A DNA stretch of 64,000 bases from assembly GCF_001440345.1 (NCBI RefSeq), contig NZ_LJYX01000006.1, positions 806,001 to 870,000 of the forward strand, written 5' to 3'. The DNA is from Colwellia sp. TT2012 (GTDB lineage Bacteria > Pseudomonadota > Gammaproteobacteria > Enterobacterales > Alteromonadaceae). The first letter of the stretch is position 1, and each line of letters starts with the position of its first letter. Of this stretch, positions 18,208-27,474 are shown piece after piece. A program made the translations under genes and the position numbers. Below the pieces are notes generated by a model that saw only the letters and a program-made list of their open reading frames with translations, was not told where the DNA came from and made no database searches.

Positions 18208-18523
18208 CGACACCAGCCTGACTAGGATGGAGGGTGATTCTTTGGCTTGAGATTAGCGGCTGGTGACTAACAAACCTAAACTTTACCGTCGGTCGGCAAT
18301 GAGCTGTGAATTCAATCGGTGAATGCAACGCTATCCTTATACTAAATTAAGGAACGTTGATAGCATTTAGTGTAGCTGATTAAGTTGACGGTTACTGAAT
18401 TTAATGTCAAGTTTGAAATATAAGTGAATTGGTATAGTTTCTTGGGTAATCAATTGGATAGGAATTACCGATACACCTACCTAATAGATTATTAAGTAAA
18501 CATCTGAGGAAATAAGAGACGTT
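18208..18523. other. Intergenic region after the integrase relic
   Basis: About 315 bases with no gene I can support. It is probably the 3' debris of the element that carried the integrase plus the promoter of the DUF3313 gene. AGGAAATAAGAG just before 18524 is a good ribosome binding site for the broken lipoprotein gene. Confidence 0.35.
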
Positions 18524-19207
18524 ATGAAAAAAGTATTATTAAGCACACTGTGTATTTTGATGAGTGCTTGCTCATCCACTGATTTTGAGAAACTCAATCA
18601 TTAAAATATTGGATTTATTGGAGACTATTCAAAATTTAAAAAAGTAGAAACTAATGATGGTCTGAAATCTTTTCGTTACGTGAGTGATAGACTTAAGTCT
18701 GGCATTTACGACAAAGTAATCATCGAACCTGTTGATTTTTATCCTAGTGAAGTTACTTCAGCACAGGTTACTTCAAAACTATTAAGAGAGGTAAAAGCCT
18801 ACATTGATAAAAAGCTTGTTGATGCCATAGCTCTATCTTTTGAAGTCGTGGAAAAGCCCCAGGCAGGAACTATGAGAGTGACCCCTAGAATATCCGCCAT
18901 CAAAACCAGTACTGGAGATGTCGAGTTTAAGGAGATGATTCCTATTGGCTCGGTCATTGCGCTGGGTAAGGCGGCAGCAGGCTATAGACATCAGAATATT
19001 GAAATTTATATGGAATTTAAAGCCACTGATAGCATTGATGGAGAGTTTATTGGTGGCACTGTCAAACAGGGCAAAGGAGCTGAAATATCTGGATCCAATG
19101 AAATAGTGACACTCGACCATGTTAAACCACTACTGGAAATTTGGATTGAGGATGTCAAAGATGCGTTTGAGAAACTACAAGCTTTACGTAAGTTGGAATC
19201 ACAATAG
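18524..19207 (+). pseudogene. DUF3313-like lipoprotein gene interrupted by one in-frame stop
   Basis: From the ATG at 18524 the frame reads MKKVLLSTLCILMSACSSTD..., a lipoprotein signal peptide with lipobox MSAC and Cys16. It meets TAA at 18602-18604 (codon 27), then continues in the same frame for 200 codons to 19207. The second part starts GFIGDYSKF, the conserved start of the mature DUF3313 domain (usual form GFLGDYS), and has VTPRISAIKTSTG and ALGKAAAGYRHQNIEIYMEF as in that family. Restart at the GTG at 18680 would lose the signal peptide. Either it is a one-mutation pseudogene, or the stop is a sequencing error or is read through. Confidence 0.7.
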
Positions 19208-19272
19208 CGTCTGAGGGGAAATGCTCTTTTGACACAATATATATCCATTAAAAATATAATAAAGGATAACAA

Positions 19273-19389
19273 ATGAAACTTAATAGTGCTCTGTTAGTTA
19301 TTGTTCTGGTGTTTATTAACTGTATGGTAGTTGCTAAAGAATCGATATCAGATAAAGAAGCAGTTTATGCTTGTGTTACCATGCACTAA
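19273..19389 (+). CDS. Truncated small secreted peptide, 38 residues
   Basis: The ATG at 19273 follows AAAGGATAAC, a strong ribosome binding site, 65 bases after the DUF3313 frame. The product has an N-terminal signal peptide (MKLNSALLVIVLVFINCMVVA), then KESISDKEAVYACVTMH and a stop. It looks like the start of a longer exported protein cut off by the repeat-rich sequence that follows. It may have been co-transcribed with the lipoprotein gene. Confidence 0.4.
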   Translation: MKLNSALLVIVLVFINCMVVAKESISDKEAVYACVTMH

Positions 19390-19819
19390 ATATTGTAAAT
19401 AGCGAATGTCCGTTCATGGCACTCAACGGCCTGACAGCGTTTGCAATGGGCGCATTCATTAACGTCTAGCGGAAAAAGTGCAAACCTGTAACCACCGGGC
19501 GTCCGCTTTATGATCATAAACTTGTCGTTACCTAGATTTCTGTTTTAGTCAACTAAGCGTACTTTTTTGACGTTAGCTTTTTGTGAGGGAAAAACTACCA
19601 GTGTTCATTGTTCTAAGGTCACTAGCTACCACATTGCGGACGCTTTTTATGTACCCAAGTCACCTCAACTAAGGGGCAGTTTAGATACGAAAGCAGACCT
19701 TGATAAAAACCCTATTTTAATACTTAATGTGTACTGTTGGCATAAGGAATTAGATGCAACGAATGTCAGCTTTATGATCATAAATCTGACATTCGCGATT
19801 AGTTGCTCTTTAGCTCAAC
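19390..19819. other. Repeat-rich non-coding stretch with a strong palindrome
   Basis: Holds a 15-base direct repeat CTTTATGATCATAAA at 19506-19520 and 19770-19784. The second copy is the loop of a perfect ten-base inverted repeat, CGAATGTCAG (19760-19769) / CTGACATTCG (19786-19795). A piece TACCCAAGTCACCTCAA near 19651 matches the inside of the palindromic repeat at 42543-42589. An open frame of 118 codons crosses this region (19567-19923) but is built partly on repeats, so I do not call it. Confidence 0.5.
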
Positions 19820-20071
19820 TAATCCCTATAAATAAGGTATTAACCTTTAAAAAATCAGATGGTAATTCGCCTTATGACCAAGTCAAAGTACAATATTTTG
19901 AACCACATAAAGTGAGGTGCTAAGTTACACGACTATAAAACAGGGGATAACGTATTGTTATTGAAAACTGATATGGAATCAGGACACGAAGATGTATTGG
20001 GACGCTTTAAACAGATTCATGAAACTGTCTTAGAATATAAAGTTTTTATTGATATAATTAATCGAAGCTAA
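19820..20071 (+). pseudogene. 3' fragment of an unknown gene, broken by a one-base frameshift
   Basis: Two coding-like stretches meet at about 19912-19916. The first reads NKVLTFKKSDGNSPYDQVKVQYFEPHKV and then hits a stop. One base away, the second reads GAKLHDYKTGDNVLLLKTDM, then EDVLGRFKQIHETVLEYKVF, ending with TAA at 20069-20071. The smooth charge pattern and the continuity suggest one ancestral protein. I do not recognise the family. It sits 29 bases before the next operon. Confidence 0.35.
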
Positions 20072-20100
20072 TAAAAATAAAAACGAGTTAGGGAAAACGG

Positions 20101-21099
20101 ATGTACAGACAAGGCTCCATATTAACGATAGTAGCCCCGCTACTCTTCTTTCTCATACCCACACTAGTGCAAGCATTAACAGTGGATATTGTAAATAACG
20201 GGAGAGCCATATTTGCTAGCGAGAATAGCCCTTACTCGATTACGTTGACCGCTAAACCACACTCAGTTATTGATATATCTTGGAAGCTAACTTCACTGGG
20301 GCGGACTTTATCTAGCGGAGTACAGTCTATTAGACTCAATACAGGCACCAACGTGAAAGCCTATTTACCTTTGAGAACGCCGCCCGTTAAATCAGGGGTA
20401 AAGGTAAATGCTCAGTTAATCATTGACGCTGTTTACAGTTCCGACTCGACTATCAACAAGCATTATGAGTTTGATCTGGATATATACGGAGCAAGTATAT
20501 TTGTACCTAAACAAAAAATGTATCAACAGCTCAATATTCAGTTATTTGATCCCGTAGGTCAAACAAGTAACATATTTAATAAGTTAAAAATTCCTTACAG
20601 TACATTGTCTAGATCGAAACTGATAAATTTCTCCGATAAAGGCCTCATTGTGATAGGTGATGGTGTAGATATTAATCAACACAGAGGTCTGCCGACAATA
20701 TTAATCGAACTAGCCCATAAAGGGCATCAACTACTTATTTTACAACCTGCTTCTGTAACATTGCCATTGTCTGAACTCGCATCTGGTTTAGGCGCTAGCC
20801 CCCCAAATATATCTTTCTCGAATGAATCTGTAATTTCTAACTATATCCAAGACTATCAATGGGATAATGAGATAAGAATTAATCGCATTATATTAAATAG
20901 TAACCGTCAAGAAGTGTCTGCCCAAGTTATCGAGTCCAAACATGGTGGCTGGGATTGGTTTCATTTGAATTATAATCAATCACAAGGGAAACTTATTATT
21001 TGTATGTTGCCCTTTATTGATCAACTAGACAGAGATCCCATCAAACAAATTATTTTTGGTCAACTACTCAATTACGCCGGTAGTCAGCCAGAAAATTAA
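20101..21099 (+). CDS. Secreted protein with Ig-like and GATase1-like domains, unknown function
   Basis: 332 residues. There is a signal peptide at about 1-25 (LLFFLIPTLVQA). Residues about 27-130 alternate strands like an immunoglobulin-type domain (YSITLTAKPHSVIDISWKLT). Residues about 150-325 resemble a class I glutamine-amidotransferase-like fold without an obvious catalytic Cys: LIVIGDGVDINQHRG, ILIELAHKGHQLLILQP, then GKLIICMLPFIDQLDRDPIKQ and a LLNYA close, as in the GATase1-like modules of some glycoside hydrolases. It would be periplasmic or surface-exposed. It is first in a three-gene operon, with 26 bases to the next gene. Function not known; the fold calls are inference. Confidence 0.6.
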   Translation: MYRQGSILTIVAPLLFFLIPTLVQALTVDIVNNGRAIFASENSPYSITLTAKPHSVIDISWKLTSLGRTLSSGVQSIRLNTGTNVKAYLPLRTPPVKSGVKVNAQLIIDAVYSSDSTINKHYEFDLDIYGASIFVPKQKMYQQLNIQLFDPVGQTSNIFNKLKIPYSTLSRSKLINFSDKGLIVIGDGVDINQHRGLPTILIELAHKGHQLLILQPASVTLPLSELASGLGASPPNISFSNESVISNYIQDYQWDNEIRINRIILNSNRQEVSAQVIESKHGGWDWFHLNYNQSQGKLIICMLPFIDQLDRDPIKQIIFGQLLNYAGSQPEN

Positions 21100-21125
21100 A
21101 AAATATATTATTAAAGGAATAAAAA

Positions 21126-22070
21126 ATGAAAAAAATAACCCTACTATTTACATCGATTATCTTAACGTTCTTAGCCCCTGCAAACTCCGCCACTGGAGAT
21201 TACGCAGTTTATCCTACTGCCATTTTTAACTTTGTTGAAAAGGGGCGAAACCTAAATGATATGGGAGAAAAAATTAGTAACGTTATTTTTGCTTCCTTGG
21301 TTGTTGACCCTAATATTACTTTAGTTGATCGAGAAGAGCTGGATAAACTTATAGATGAAGCCACCCTTAATTTATCTGGCATGGTAAATAGTCAACAAGC
21401 TAATCAGATTGGTCAGTTAACTGGCGCCAAAATAATTGTTACAGGCACGATATTTGAAATAGAAGACAACCTAATGATAGTCACTAAGATCATAGGTACT
21501 GAAACGAGTCGAGTTTTAGGGGCGTCCGTTAAGGGCAAGGTTGACGACAGTATTGTTGCATTGGCAGAAAGTCTATCAGTTAAAATTGCTAACATAATAA
21601 AGTCAAACGCTGGGACATTGGTAGCAAAGCCAACGAGTAGAAGTGACGATTTAGCCGCATTAAAAAAACAAGTTAACTCTACTAACCTTCCAAGTCTGAC
21701 AATTAATATCAAGGAGCATCATATTAATAGGGCTTCAATAGATCCTGCGGCAGAAACCGAAATGATTTTTTATTCTTCAGAAGTTGGCTTTGAAGTATTT
21801 GAGAAAAATTTACCTGAAGCTAAAAAAGCCGATATTTTGATCATTGGGGAAGGCTTTACCGAGTTTGCTACACGTAAAGGGAATATTGTTGGCGTAAAAG
21901 CACGACTTGAAGTCAAAGCTATTGATCAAAAAACAAAAAAAATACTCGCTGTTGACAGACAAACGGTACTTGAAGTTGATTTAAGTGAAATGATTGCCGC
22001 TAAAAAAGCGCTTGCAAAGGCATCAGCTATGATTGCAGCGCGTATGTTACCTAAACTATCGGGTTTATAA
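21126..22070 (+). CDS. CsgG/HfaB-family protein without lipobox
   Basis: 314 residues, starting at an ATG after AAAGGAATAAAA, a strong ribosome binding site. It has a signal peptide ending about residue 22 (APANSA), with no Cys after it, unlike the E. coli lipoprotein CsgG. Residues about 28-165 match the CsgG fold: AVYPTAIFNFVEKG, ISNVIFASLVVDP, ITLVDREELDKLIDEATLNLSG, LTGAKIIVTGTIF. CsgG forms an outer-membrane secretion channel; related proteins (LpoB, FlgO/FlgT, HfaB) act as periplasmic or outer-membrane scaffolds. The C-terminal part (about 195-310) is extra and begins LTINIKEHHI. The stop is one base before the next start, so translation is probably coupled. Confidence 0.75.
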   Translation: MKKITLLFTSIILTFLAPANSATGDYAVYPTAIFNFVEKGRNLNDMGEKISNVIFASLVVDPNITLVDREELDKLIDEATLNLSGMVNSQQANQIGQLTGAKIIVTGTIFEIEDNLMIVTKIIGTETSRVLGASVKGKVDDSIVALAESLSVKIANIIKSNAGTLVAKPTSRSDDLAALKKQVNSTNLPSLTINIKEHHINRASIDPAAETEMIFYSSEVGFEVFEKNLPEAKKADILIIGEGFTEFATRKGNIVGVKARLEVKAIDQKTKKILAVDRQTVLEVDLSEMIAAKKALAKASAMIAARMLPKLSGL

Positions 22071-22071
22071 A

Positions 22072-25000
22072 ATGGAGAAGTTGGGATCACTTATAGATAA
22101 GCTCAACAAAGAGCGCCATATTGGAAAGTCTCCTCTTGCTAGGTCGTTATCCTTTTTTGTAATCATTGCGTTCATTTTGGTGATTATTCTTCAGGACCGT
22201 GGCGTTGATGTTTACCAAAGGCTAATAAATGCCTATTCATATTATTTTGTTAACTCACCGCATCAGGTCGAAAAACCTGCAAAGGTTGACGATATAATTA
22301 ATGACGCGTATTCATTCCCTAAATTGGAGGCGACAATAACTCCCGAAAAGGAGGATGTTGACCAGAAATTAATTAATAAACAAGAAGCTAGCGTAATCCC
22401 AAGCATCGCTTTGCATACATTTGACTATTCTCAATATAGTCAAATACACACTGATGGCGATGAAAAAGCAGAGTTGCTTAGCTCTTTATTGATGATTGAG
22501 TTAGCTCAAAGCGATAAATTAGAACTGCTCGATCGTTCTCTTGTCTCTGCGCTTTTTTCCGAAAAATCTCTTATCTTAGCAAATCAGTTACAAGGTACGG
22601 AGCAAGCTGAACTAAAAAAGCTACCTCTTTCAGAGTACACTCTGATTGGCTCCTTGTTTTCAGTAGCAGCAGGAGACTCTTATAGCTTAAAGTTAGTTAA
22701 TAATAGTACAGGAAAAGTGATCGGAGCCTCTAGGTTCAACTTCTCGATGAGCTCTATACAACACACTATCGAAAAATCGAGCCTCCTTGTCCATCAATGG
22801 TTAGCAAGCACAAAATCTATCGAGAAGCACAAAGTTACTTTGGCGCAAAAAAAGATAGCATTTGGGCATTTTATTGATATTAGCGACAATGATACCCAAT
22901 TAAACCAAGGGAGATATATCACTGATCGACTCATTGAAGAATTTGTAACTGAGGATAACTATTCGGTATTATCTAGAACACAAATGTTTCCTCTGTTTTT
23001 CGAAGAATACCTTCGAATGTTTCAATTCCCTGATAAGTCCAATGAATCCAAACGAGCAAATACTAATTATTTAATTCATGGTAAATACAGAGTAAATGAT
23101 TCAAATGCGGATCACGTACTTTCAATATACTTGTATTTTGACCTATTAGAGCAGGGTCGCGAGCTTGTAGTGTTAAATGCAGAGAATTGGGAGCAAGCAT
23201 TCCTATTAATTAAAAGTGCCATTGTCGATTTTTTACCTAACGTTAATAGTGATATTACCGCAGAAAATATTGCAGAGTCTGAAAGGTTACTTATTGAAGC
23301 GATAGCTGTACGCGGACAAAGCTCAATAAAAAAACTTCTTTCGGGAAAAAGAGGTTTTTCTGAGTTTGATATTCATAGCTTCAGCACGACTACAGATCCT
23401 AAAATAATTGCGCCGGCAAAATTATTAATACAACAATCTTACACAGTCAACCCAGACAATCAATTCGCTAAACTAGCCCTTGCCAAAATTATGAGTGCTG
23501 AAGGTGAGACTGACTCAGTAGATAAAATGATTAGAGAAGTATTAAATAGTCAAACCGAAATTGCCTCAGCTATAGCTTTTAAATGGCTAAGCAATCAACG
23601 CTTTAAATTACGTGAAAATATTAGTGCGTCGGAATTCTACTCACTTGTAGACCCCGATCAAGCAGAACAGATAAACCTGCTGCTTCATAAAAAAAAATAT
23701 TTATTGGGTGAAAACTATCCTAGATTCAATGAATCGAGGTACGCAAAACAAGTGTTTTTCCGTCCTGAAACTTTAAGTCTTGAAAGTTTATCCCCAGACA
23801 TTTCTATTCAAATATTTGAGAAGCTTAGATATTTTTATTATTCCCCTGGGTGGCAGGGAAATTATATTCAAAAAGACAAACACAATATTGAAGCCGTTAT
23901 TCACTCCGACATTGCTCGCATGGCAAGCCGGGTTTATATTACAACCAAAGCAAGATTGCCATCAATTGACATCTATGACGATGTACGATTAGAGTCTCAA
24001 ATAAGAAGGCGCTCCAACCTTGAAATCGCAGTAGATGGCTTTTCCTCAAGCGCATTTTTAGACAGTTCTTATTTACGCTCTTTAATATTTCTTGGTCACA
24101 GCTTATGTCAAACAGGAATAGATCGTTGTAGTGCAGGACAAATGATTAATTCTTGGGTTGTAGATAATACCAAACCGAAAAATATCGAAGGGCGCGGTGG
24201 TTGGTACGTTAACGTTACACCCGATATTGAAAAAAGAGATCATCTGATATTCCTCGCCGCCGATGTACTCGATCGCGTACATGAGGCCAATTTTTCGGAG
24301 ATGTTTAAAGATTCCTTAGTTTCTGATGCGTACTTTGTTAAAAAGTATAAAATCAAGTTGCAGGTACTTATTGATAAAGGTCGTTCAGATAAATCAAAAG
24401 AGCATGCCAAACGGACTGTCTATGCTTATCGTGATCTCATTCGAGCTCACTGTATTCAGCTTATGGAAGATCCTCGAGGTTTATCAAAACCTCAAAACTA
24501 TGTACCCTCGATGGAGTCATTTGCAAAATTGGCGTCCAAAAGTGAAGAGTTAGCCTTGTTACGAAAATCTTTACTCGCCGATATAGCCAGACAATACCCT
24601 AAAGTATACCCCTACTTAATTATCAATACTTATCCAATTGCTCCTTTTATAATACAAGAGCAGAATGAAATGATCGCTAGTGTGGGTTCAGGGAAAATAG
24701 AGCCCATTAAAAAATCAAAATTTATGAGGCTAGCATTAGGTATTTTTGACAAACGAATCAAATTTAACAAGATTAAAGTGGCAGAAAGCTACATCCCCTA
24801 CTTTAAAGACTTTTATGGACTGTCAGGAGAAACAGCAATTGATTTTGCTTACTTATATCACAATATAGGTGACTCAGTCCTGTCTGCTAAAATTTTAGCC
24901 TCTTTTGGTAAAAATGCTTTCCGCATCGATAATTTCGATTTACCTCAAGTTAATGGTGACTACGAACACAAAGGATTTGATAAACAAGGTCAATTGGTTT

Positions 25001-26505
25001 TTTCCAATACGGAAAATTCAGACATATTTATCACTTATAATACCAGACAAGTTTACGACAAGGATTATTCAATCATTCCTTATGACGTATATAACGCCAC
25101 TAAAACAAATTATAGCCTTGGTGAAAATACCAGCAAATGGAGACTACACACCAGAGAAAAATATCCATATTCTGGAAACCAGAACCCTAAACGACCAGAA
25201 AAGTTTTCCTTCGGTAATCGCGGAAGGTTATCAGGTGATATGCAGTGGACGCCAGAGATTTCAATAAACCTTGAAAGTAAACTAGCCATAAAAAATAAGA
25301 CGGTAGAAAATGCTTCCCCAGATAACGTCATTCCTATCGGAATTGAGCCTTTTCAGCCCAGTCGATTAAAGCAATCAGAAAATAATATAGAACGCATGTT
25401 TGCTGATGGTCTCAGATTTGAAAATAGAAGACAAGAATACCGATTTGATGCCAGTCAACAATTCGCAATCAAGGATTTTTCTCAAAAATCTGCTATTGGG
25501 CCACTGCGAGAATCTTACTTTAGTGCTTGGTTTGCCAAGAAAAGAAACATCAATACCGTAATGGAGCAATTATTCGATAGAGGTTACTTATCGGTTAAAG
25601 GAATACCATTATTCAATAACCGTCGGGAGTTGCGAATACAATTAAAAACTGATTTTTCAGAATATAACTATTCTGAACGCAGCAATATATTAAAAGCTCT
25701 GGATAATGCAAAAAAGGTAAATAACGCTGGGTATGCTGAAATTTACCATCGTAATGGAAATTCCTGGAGTCTAGCATTAACACTGAACCCCGAAGATGCT
25801 ATTCCTAACCGAAAGTTTGGTATCTCGGTCGCCATAACCGATAAACAAGCCTTAATCTGTAGTTTTCAGGATGGCTTATATAGCTTTAAAAAGGTAGGTA
25901 TTGAGTGGATTCAACAAAAGAGAATAAACGCCAGATGTAATCAAGTTGTCATGACCAATGATTGGGCTGCGGTTAGCTCACGGGAGAAAGTATCAATCTA
26001 CAAAAATACAGAGGGATTTTGGCATAAAACACAGACCTTAATACCCGATAAATATCTAGAAAGAAAAGACCAAAAACACAACTTTGAGTACTTCGGCAAT
26101 GCTTTAGCTATATGGAATGACACCTTGGTTATCGGTAACCGTTATGGAGGAGATAAACGCATAGGTGAAGTTTATATTTTTTCAGTAAAAAATAATGAAT
26201 GGCAACAAACAGAAATATTAGCTCCAAATACCAGTAATTCTAATTTTGGTAGCTCAGTTGCAGTAAATGAAAATACCTTAGTTGTAGGTGAGTCAACTAA
26301 TGGCGACTATAAAACACCAATATGGCAAAGTGGTTTGGTGTTTATTTATACCAAAAACAATTCTCTTTGGAGACTTACATCAAAGCTGGTAGCTAAAGAT
26401 AGAACTAAAACGAGAGGATTTGGTAATCAGGTATTGTTAACAAGGGGTAAAGATCCAGCGGTACTTATTCTTTCAAGGAAAAACGTATTTCGATACGGCT
26501 TGTAA
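22072..26505 (+). CDS. Giant membrane-anchored protein with CsgG-like segments and FG-GAP-like C-terminus
   Basis: 1477 residues from the ATG at 22072, one base after the previous stop. A basic N-terminus and one membrane helix (about 25-40, SLSFFVIIAFILVIIL) imply a large periplasmic domain. Two stretches resemble degenerate CsgG units: about 105-230 (LELLDRSLVSALFSEKS, YTLIGSLFSV) and about 255-345 (YSVLSRTQMFPLFFEEY, NYLIHGKYRV). The middle is long, helical and unrecognised. The last ~240 residues hold FG-GAP-type beta-propeller repeats: FGISVAITDKQALI, FGNALAIWNDTLVIG, FGSSVAVNENTLVVG, FGNQVLL. FG-GAP propellers usually bind proteins or cations at the cell surface. It probably works with the CsgG-family protein encoded before it. 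I know of no described system with this layout. Confidence 0.7.
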   Translation: MEKLGSLIDKLNKERHIGKSPLARSLSFFVIIAFILVIILQDRGVDVYQRLINAYSYYFVNSPHQVEKPAKVDDIINDAYSFPKLEATITPEKEDVDQKLINKQEASVIPSIALHTFDYSQYSQIHTDGDEKAELLSSLLMIELAQSDKLELLDRSLVSALFSEKSLILANQLQGTEQAELKKLPLSEYTLIGSLFSVAAGDSYSLKLVNNSTGKVIGASRFNFSMSSIQHTIEKSSLLVHQWLASTKSIEKHKVTLAQKKIAFGHFIDISDNDTQLNQGRYITDRLIEEFVTEDNYSVLSRTQMFPLFFEEYLRMFQFPDKSNESKRANTNYLIHGKYRVNDSNADHVLSIYLYFDLLEQGRELVVLNAENWEQAFLLIKSAIVDFLPNVNSDITAENIAESERLLIEAIAVRGQSSIKKLLSGKRGFSEFDIHSFSTTTDPKIIAPAKLLIQQSYTVNPDNQFAKLALAKIMSAEGETDSVDKMIREVLNSQTEIASAIAFKWLSNQRFKLRENISASEFYSLVDPDQAEQINLLLHKKKYLLGENYPRFNESRYAKQVFFRPETLSLESLSPDISIQIFEKLRYFYYSPGWQGNYIQKDKHNIEAVIHSDIARMASRVYITTKARLPSIDIYDDVRLESQIRRRSNLEIAVDGFSSSAFLDSSYLRSLIFLGHSLCQTGIDRCSAGQMINSWVVDNTKPKNIEGRGGWYVNVTPDIEKRDHLIFLAADVLDRVHEANFSEMFKDSLVSDAYFVKKYKIKLQVLIDKGRSDKSKEHAKRTVYAYRDLIRAHCIQLMEDPRGLSKPQNYVPSMESFAKLASKSEELALLRKSLLADIARQYPKVYPYLIINTYPIAPFIIQEQNEMIASVGSGKIEPIKKSKFMRLALGIFDKRIKFNKIKVAESYIPYFKDFYGLSGETAIDFAYLYHNIGDSVLSAKILASFGKNAFRIDNFDLPQVNGDYEHKGFDKQGQLVFSNTENSDIFITYNTRQVYDKDYSIIPYDVYNATKTNYSLGENTSKWRLHTREKYPYSGNQNPKRPEKFSFGNRGRLSGDMQWTPEISINLESKLAIKNKTVENASPDNVIPIGIEPFQPSRLKQSENNIERMFADGLRFENRRQEYRFDASQQFAIKDFSQKSAIGPLRESYFSAWFAKKRNINTVMEQLFDRGYLSVKGIPLFNNRRELRIQLKTDFSEYNYSERSNILKALDNAKKVNNAGYAEIYHRNGNSWSLALTLNPEDAIPNRKFGISVAITDKQALICSFQDGLYSFKKVGIEWIQQKRINARCNQVVMTNDWAAVSSREKVSIYKNTEGFWHKTQTLIPDKYLERKDQKHNFEYFGNALAIWNDTLVIGNRYGGDKRIGEVYIFSVKNNEWQQTEILAPNTSNSNFGSSVAVNENTLVVGESTNGDYKTPIWQSGLVFIYTKNNSLWRLTSKLVAKDRTKTRGFGNQVLLTRGKDPAVLILSRKNVFRYGL

Positions 26506-27474
26506 CTGATCTCCCACCTCTTAAATGGACACAAAAATCAAATTAAAGATGGGATGTCGGTGTAAAAGCTAGGTAATACTGTCTACTCGTTGATAGTTTT
26601 TATCTCGGACGTTAGCGCCTTATAGTATATATTCTAATGTCAGCTATCCTTGAAGATAGTGGACATTAGAGTGGCATAGCTTTTGCCCCAAAAATTTAGC
26701 AATTAAAATTACACATCAAGGTCTTCTTTTAGCGGTCAGTTGACCTAAAGAACAGCAGATAGCTAACGTCCCCTTTGCGCACCAAGTTGCCATAAAACCT
26801 ATGACGCTAAGTGCCCCGAAGTAAGATAAAGCTAGCCGCCATTATTGCTAATACTAATACTAATACTGATACTGACCAGTATTAAATTTTCGTTATAAAG
26901 ACCTATCTTTAAGATAATCTTTATTATGGGAACGAATGAAAATGTCTAAAAAATCCAGAGATGAATACACCTAAAAAAATCCAATCTCTAACTCATTAAA
27001 AGCAAGATCCCCTTGATGACTCATATTATGTGGATGAAAGGAAATTCACCAGTTGAAGTGATAAAGTTGGCTGTCTGTTCCGCCAACGCTATTATTGTCT
27101 GGCTTTAGATAGCCTAATGTCGCCTGTTAGTAACTAGCCTGTTTTTCCCGTCTTAGCGTATTTCCTTTCAAAATGAACTGTTTCCAGCATTGCTTGTACC
27201 TCAAAGTATGGCTAGCCCATGAGCCAGTCATGAGCAGTTGTTGGCTGCTGTGATAGCTAAAAATACTATTAGTGATGAGAATTAATCGGCATACGCTCAA
27301 AGCGAGCCAACAAGCTTAATTAGCTTTTCCCCCATTCCTTCCAGTGTAAAGCAATGTTACTATCGCGTTAAAATATGATACAAATTGATACATCAGCTTA
27401 ATTTGTGTTACGTCTATTTCTTCAGTGCTTAGTTAATATTACGGTTATCAAACAGAGACATTCACAGGGAATTT
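26506..27474. other. Long gap (~970 bases) with a stem-loop and a possible decayed frame
   Basis: No intact gene. An imperfect 15-base inverted repeat, CTAATGTCAGCTATC (26634-26648) / GATAGTGGACATTAG (26655-26669), could be a transcript hairpin; it shares AATGTCAGCT with the palindrome at 19760. Around 26942-27140 several short open stretches (such as QDPLDDSYYVDERKFTS) separated by stops suggest a degraded gene. The last ~100 bases probably hold the promoter of the MipA operon. Confidence 0.4.

Noticed and set aside
19567..19923. 118-codon open frame
   Set aside because: It runs through a palindrome and dispersed-repeat pieces; only its last part looks coding and is reported as a fragment.
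22033..22071. Upstream TTG start for the giant protein
   Set aside because: It overlaps the end of the CsgG-like gene and adds residues before a well-formed N-terminus; the ATG at 22072 is preferred.
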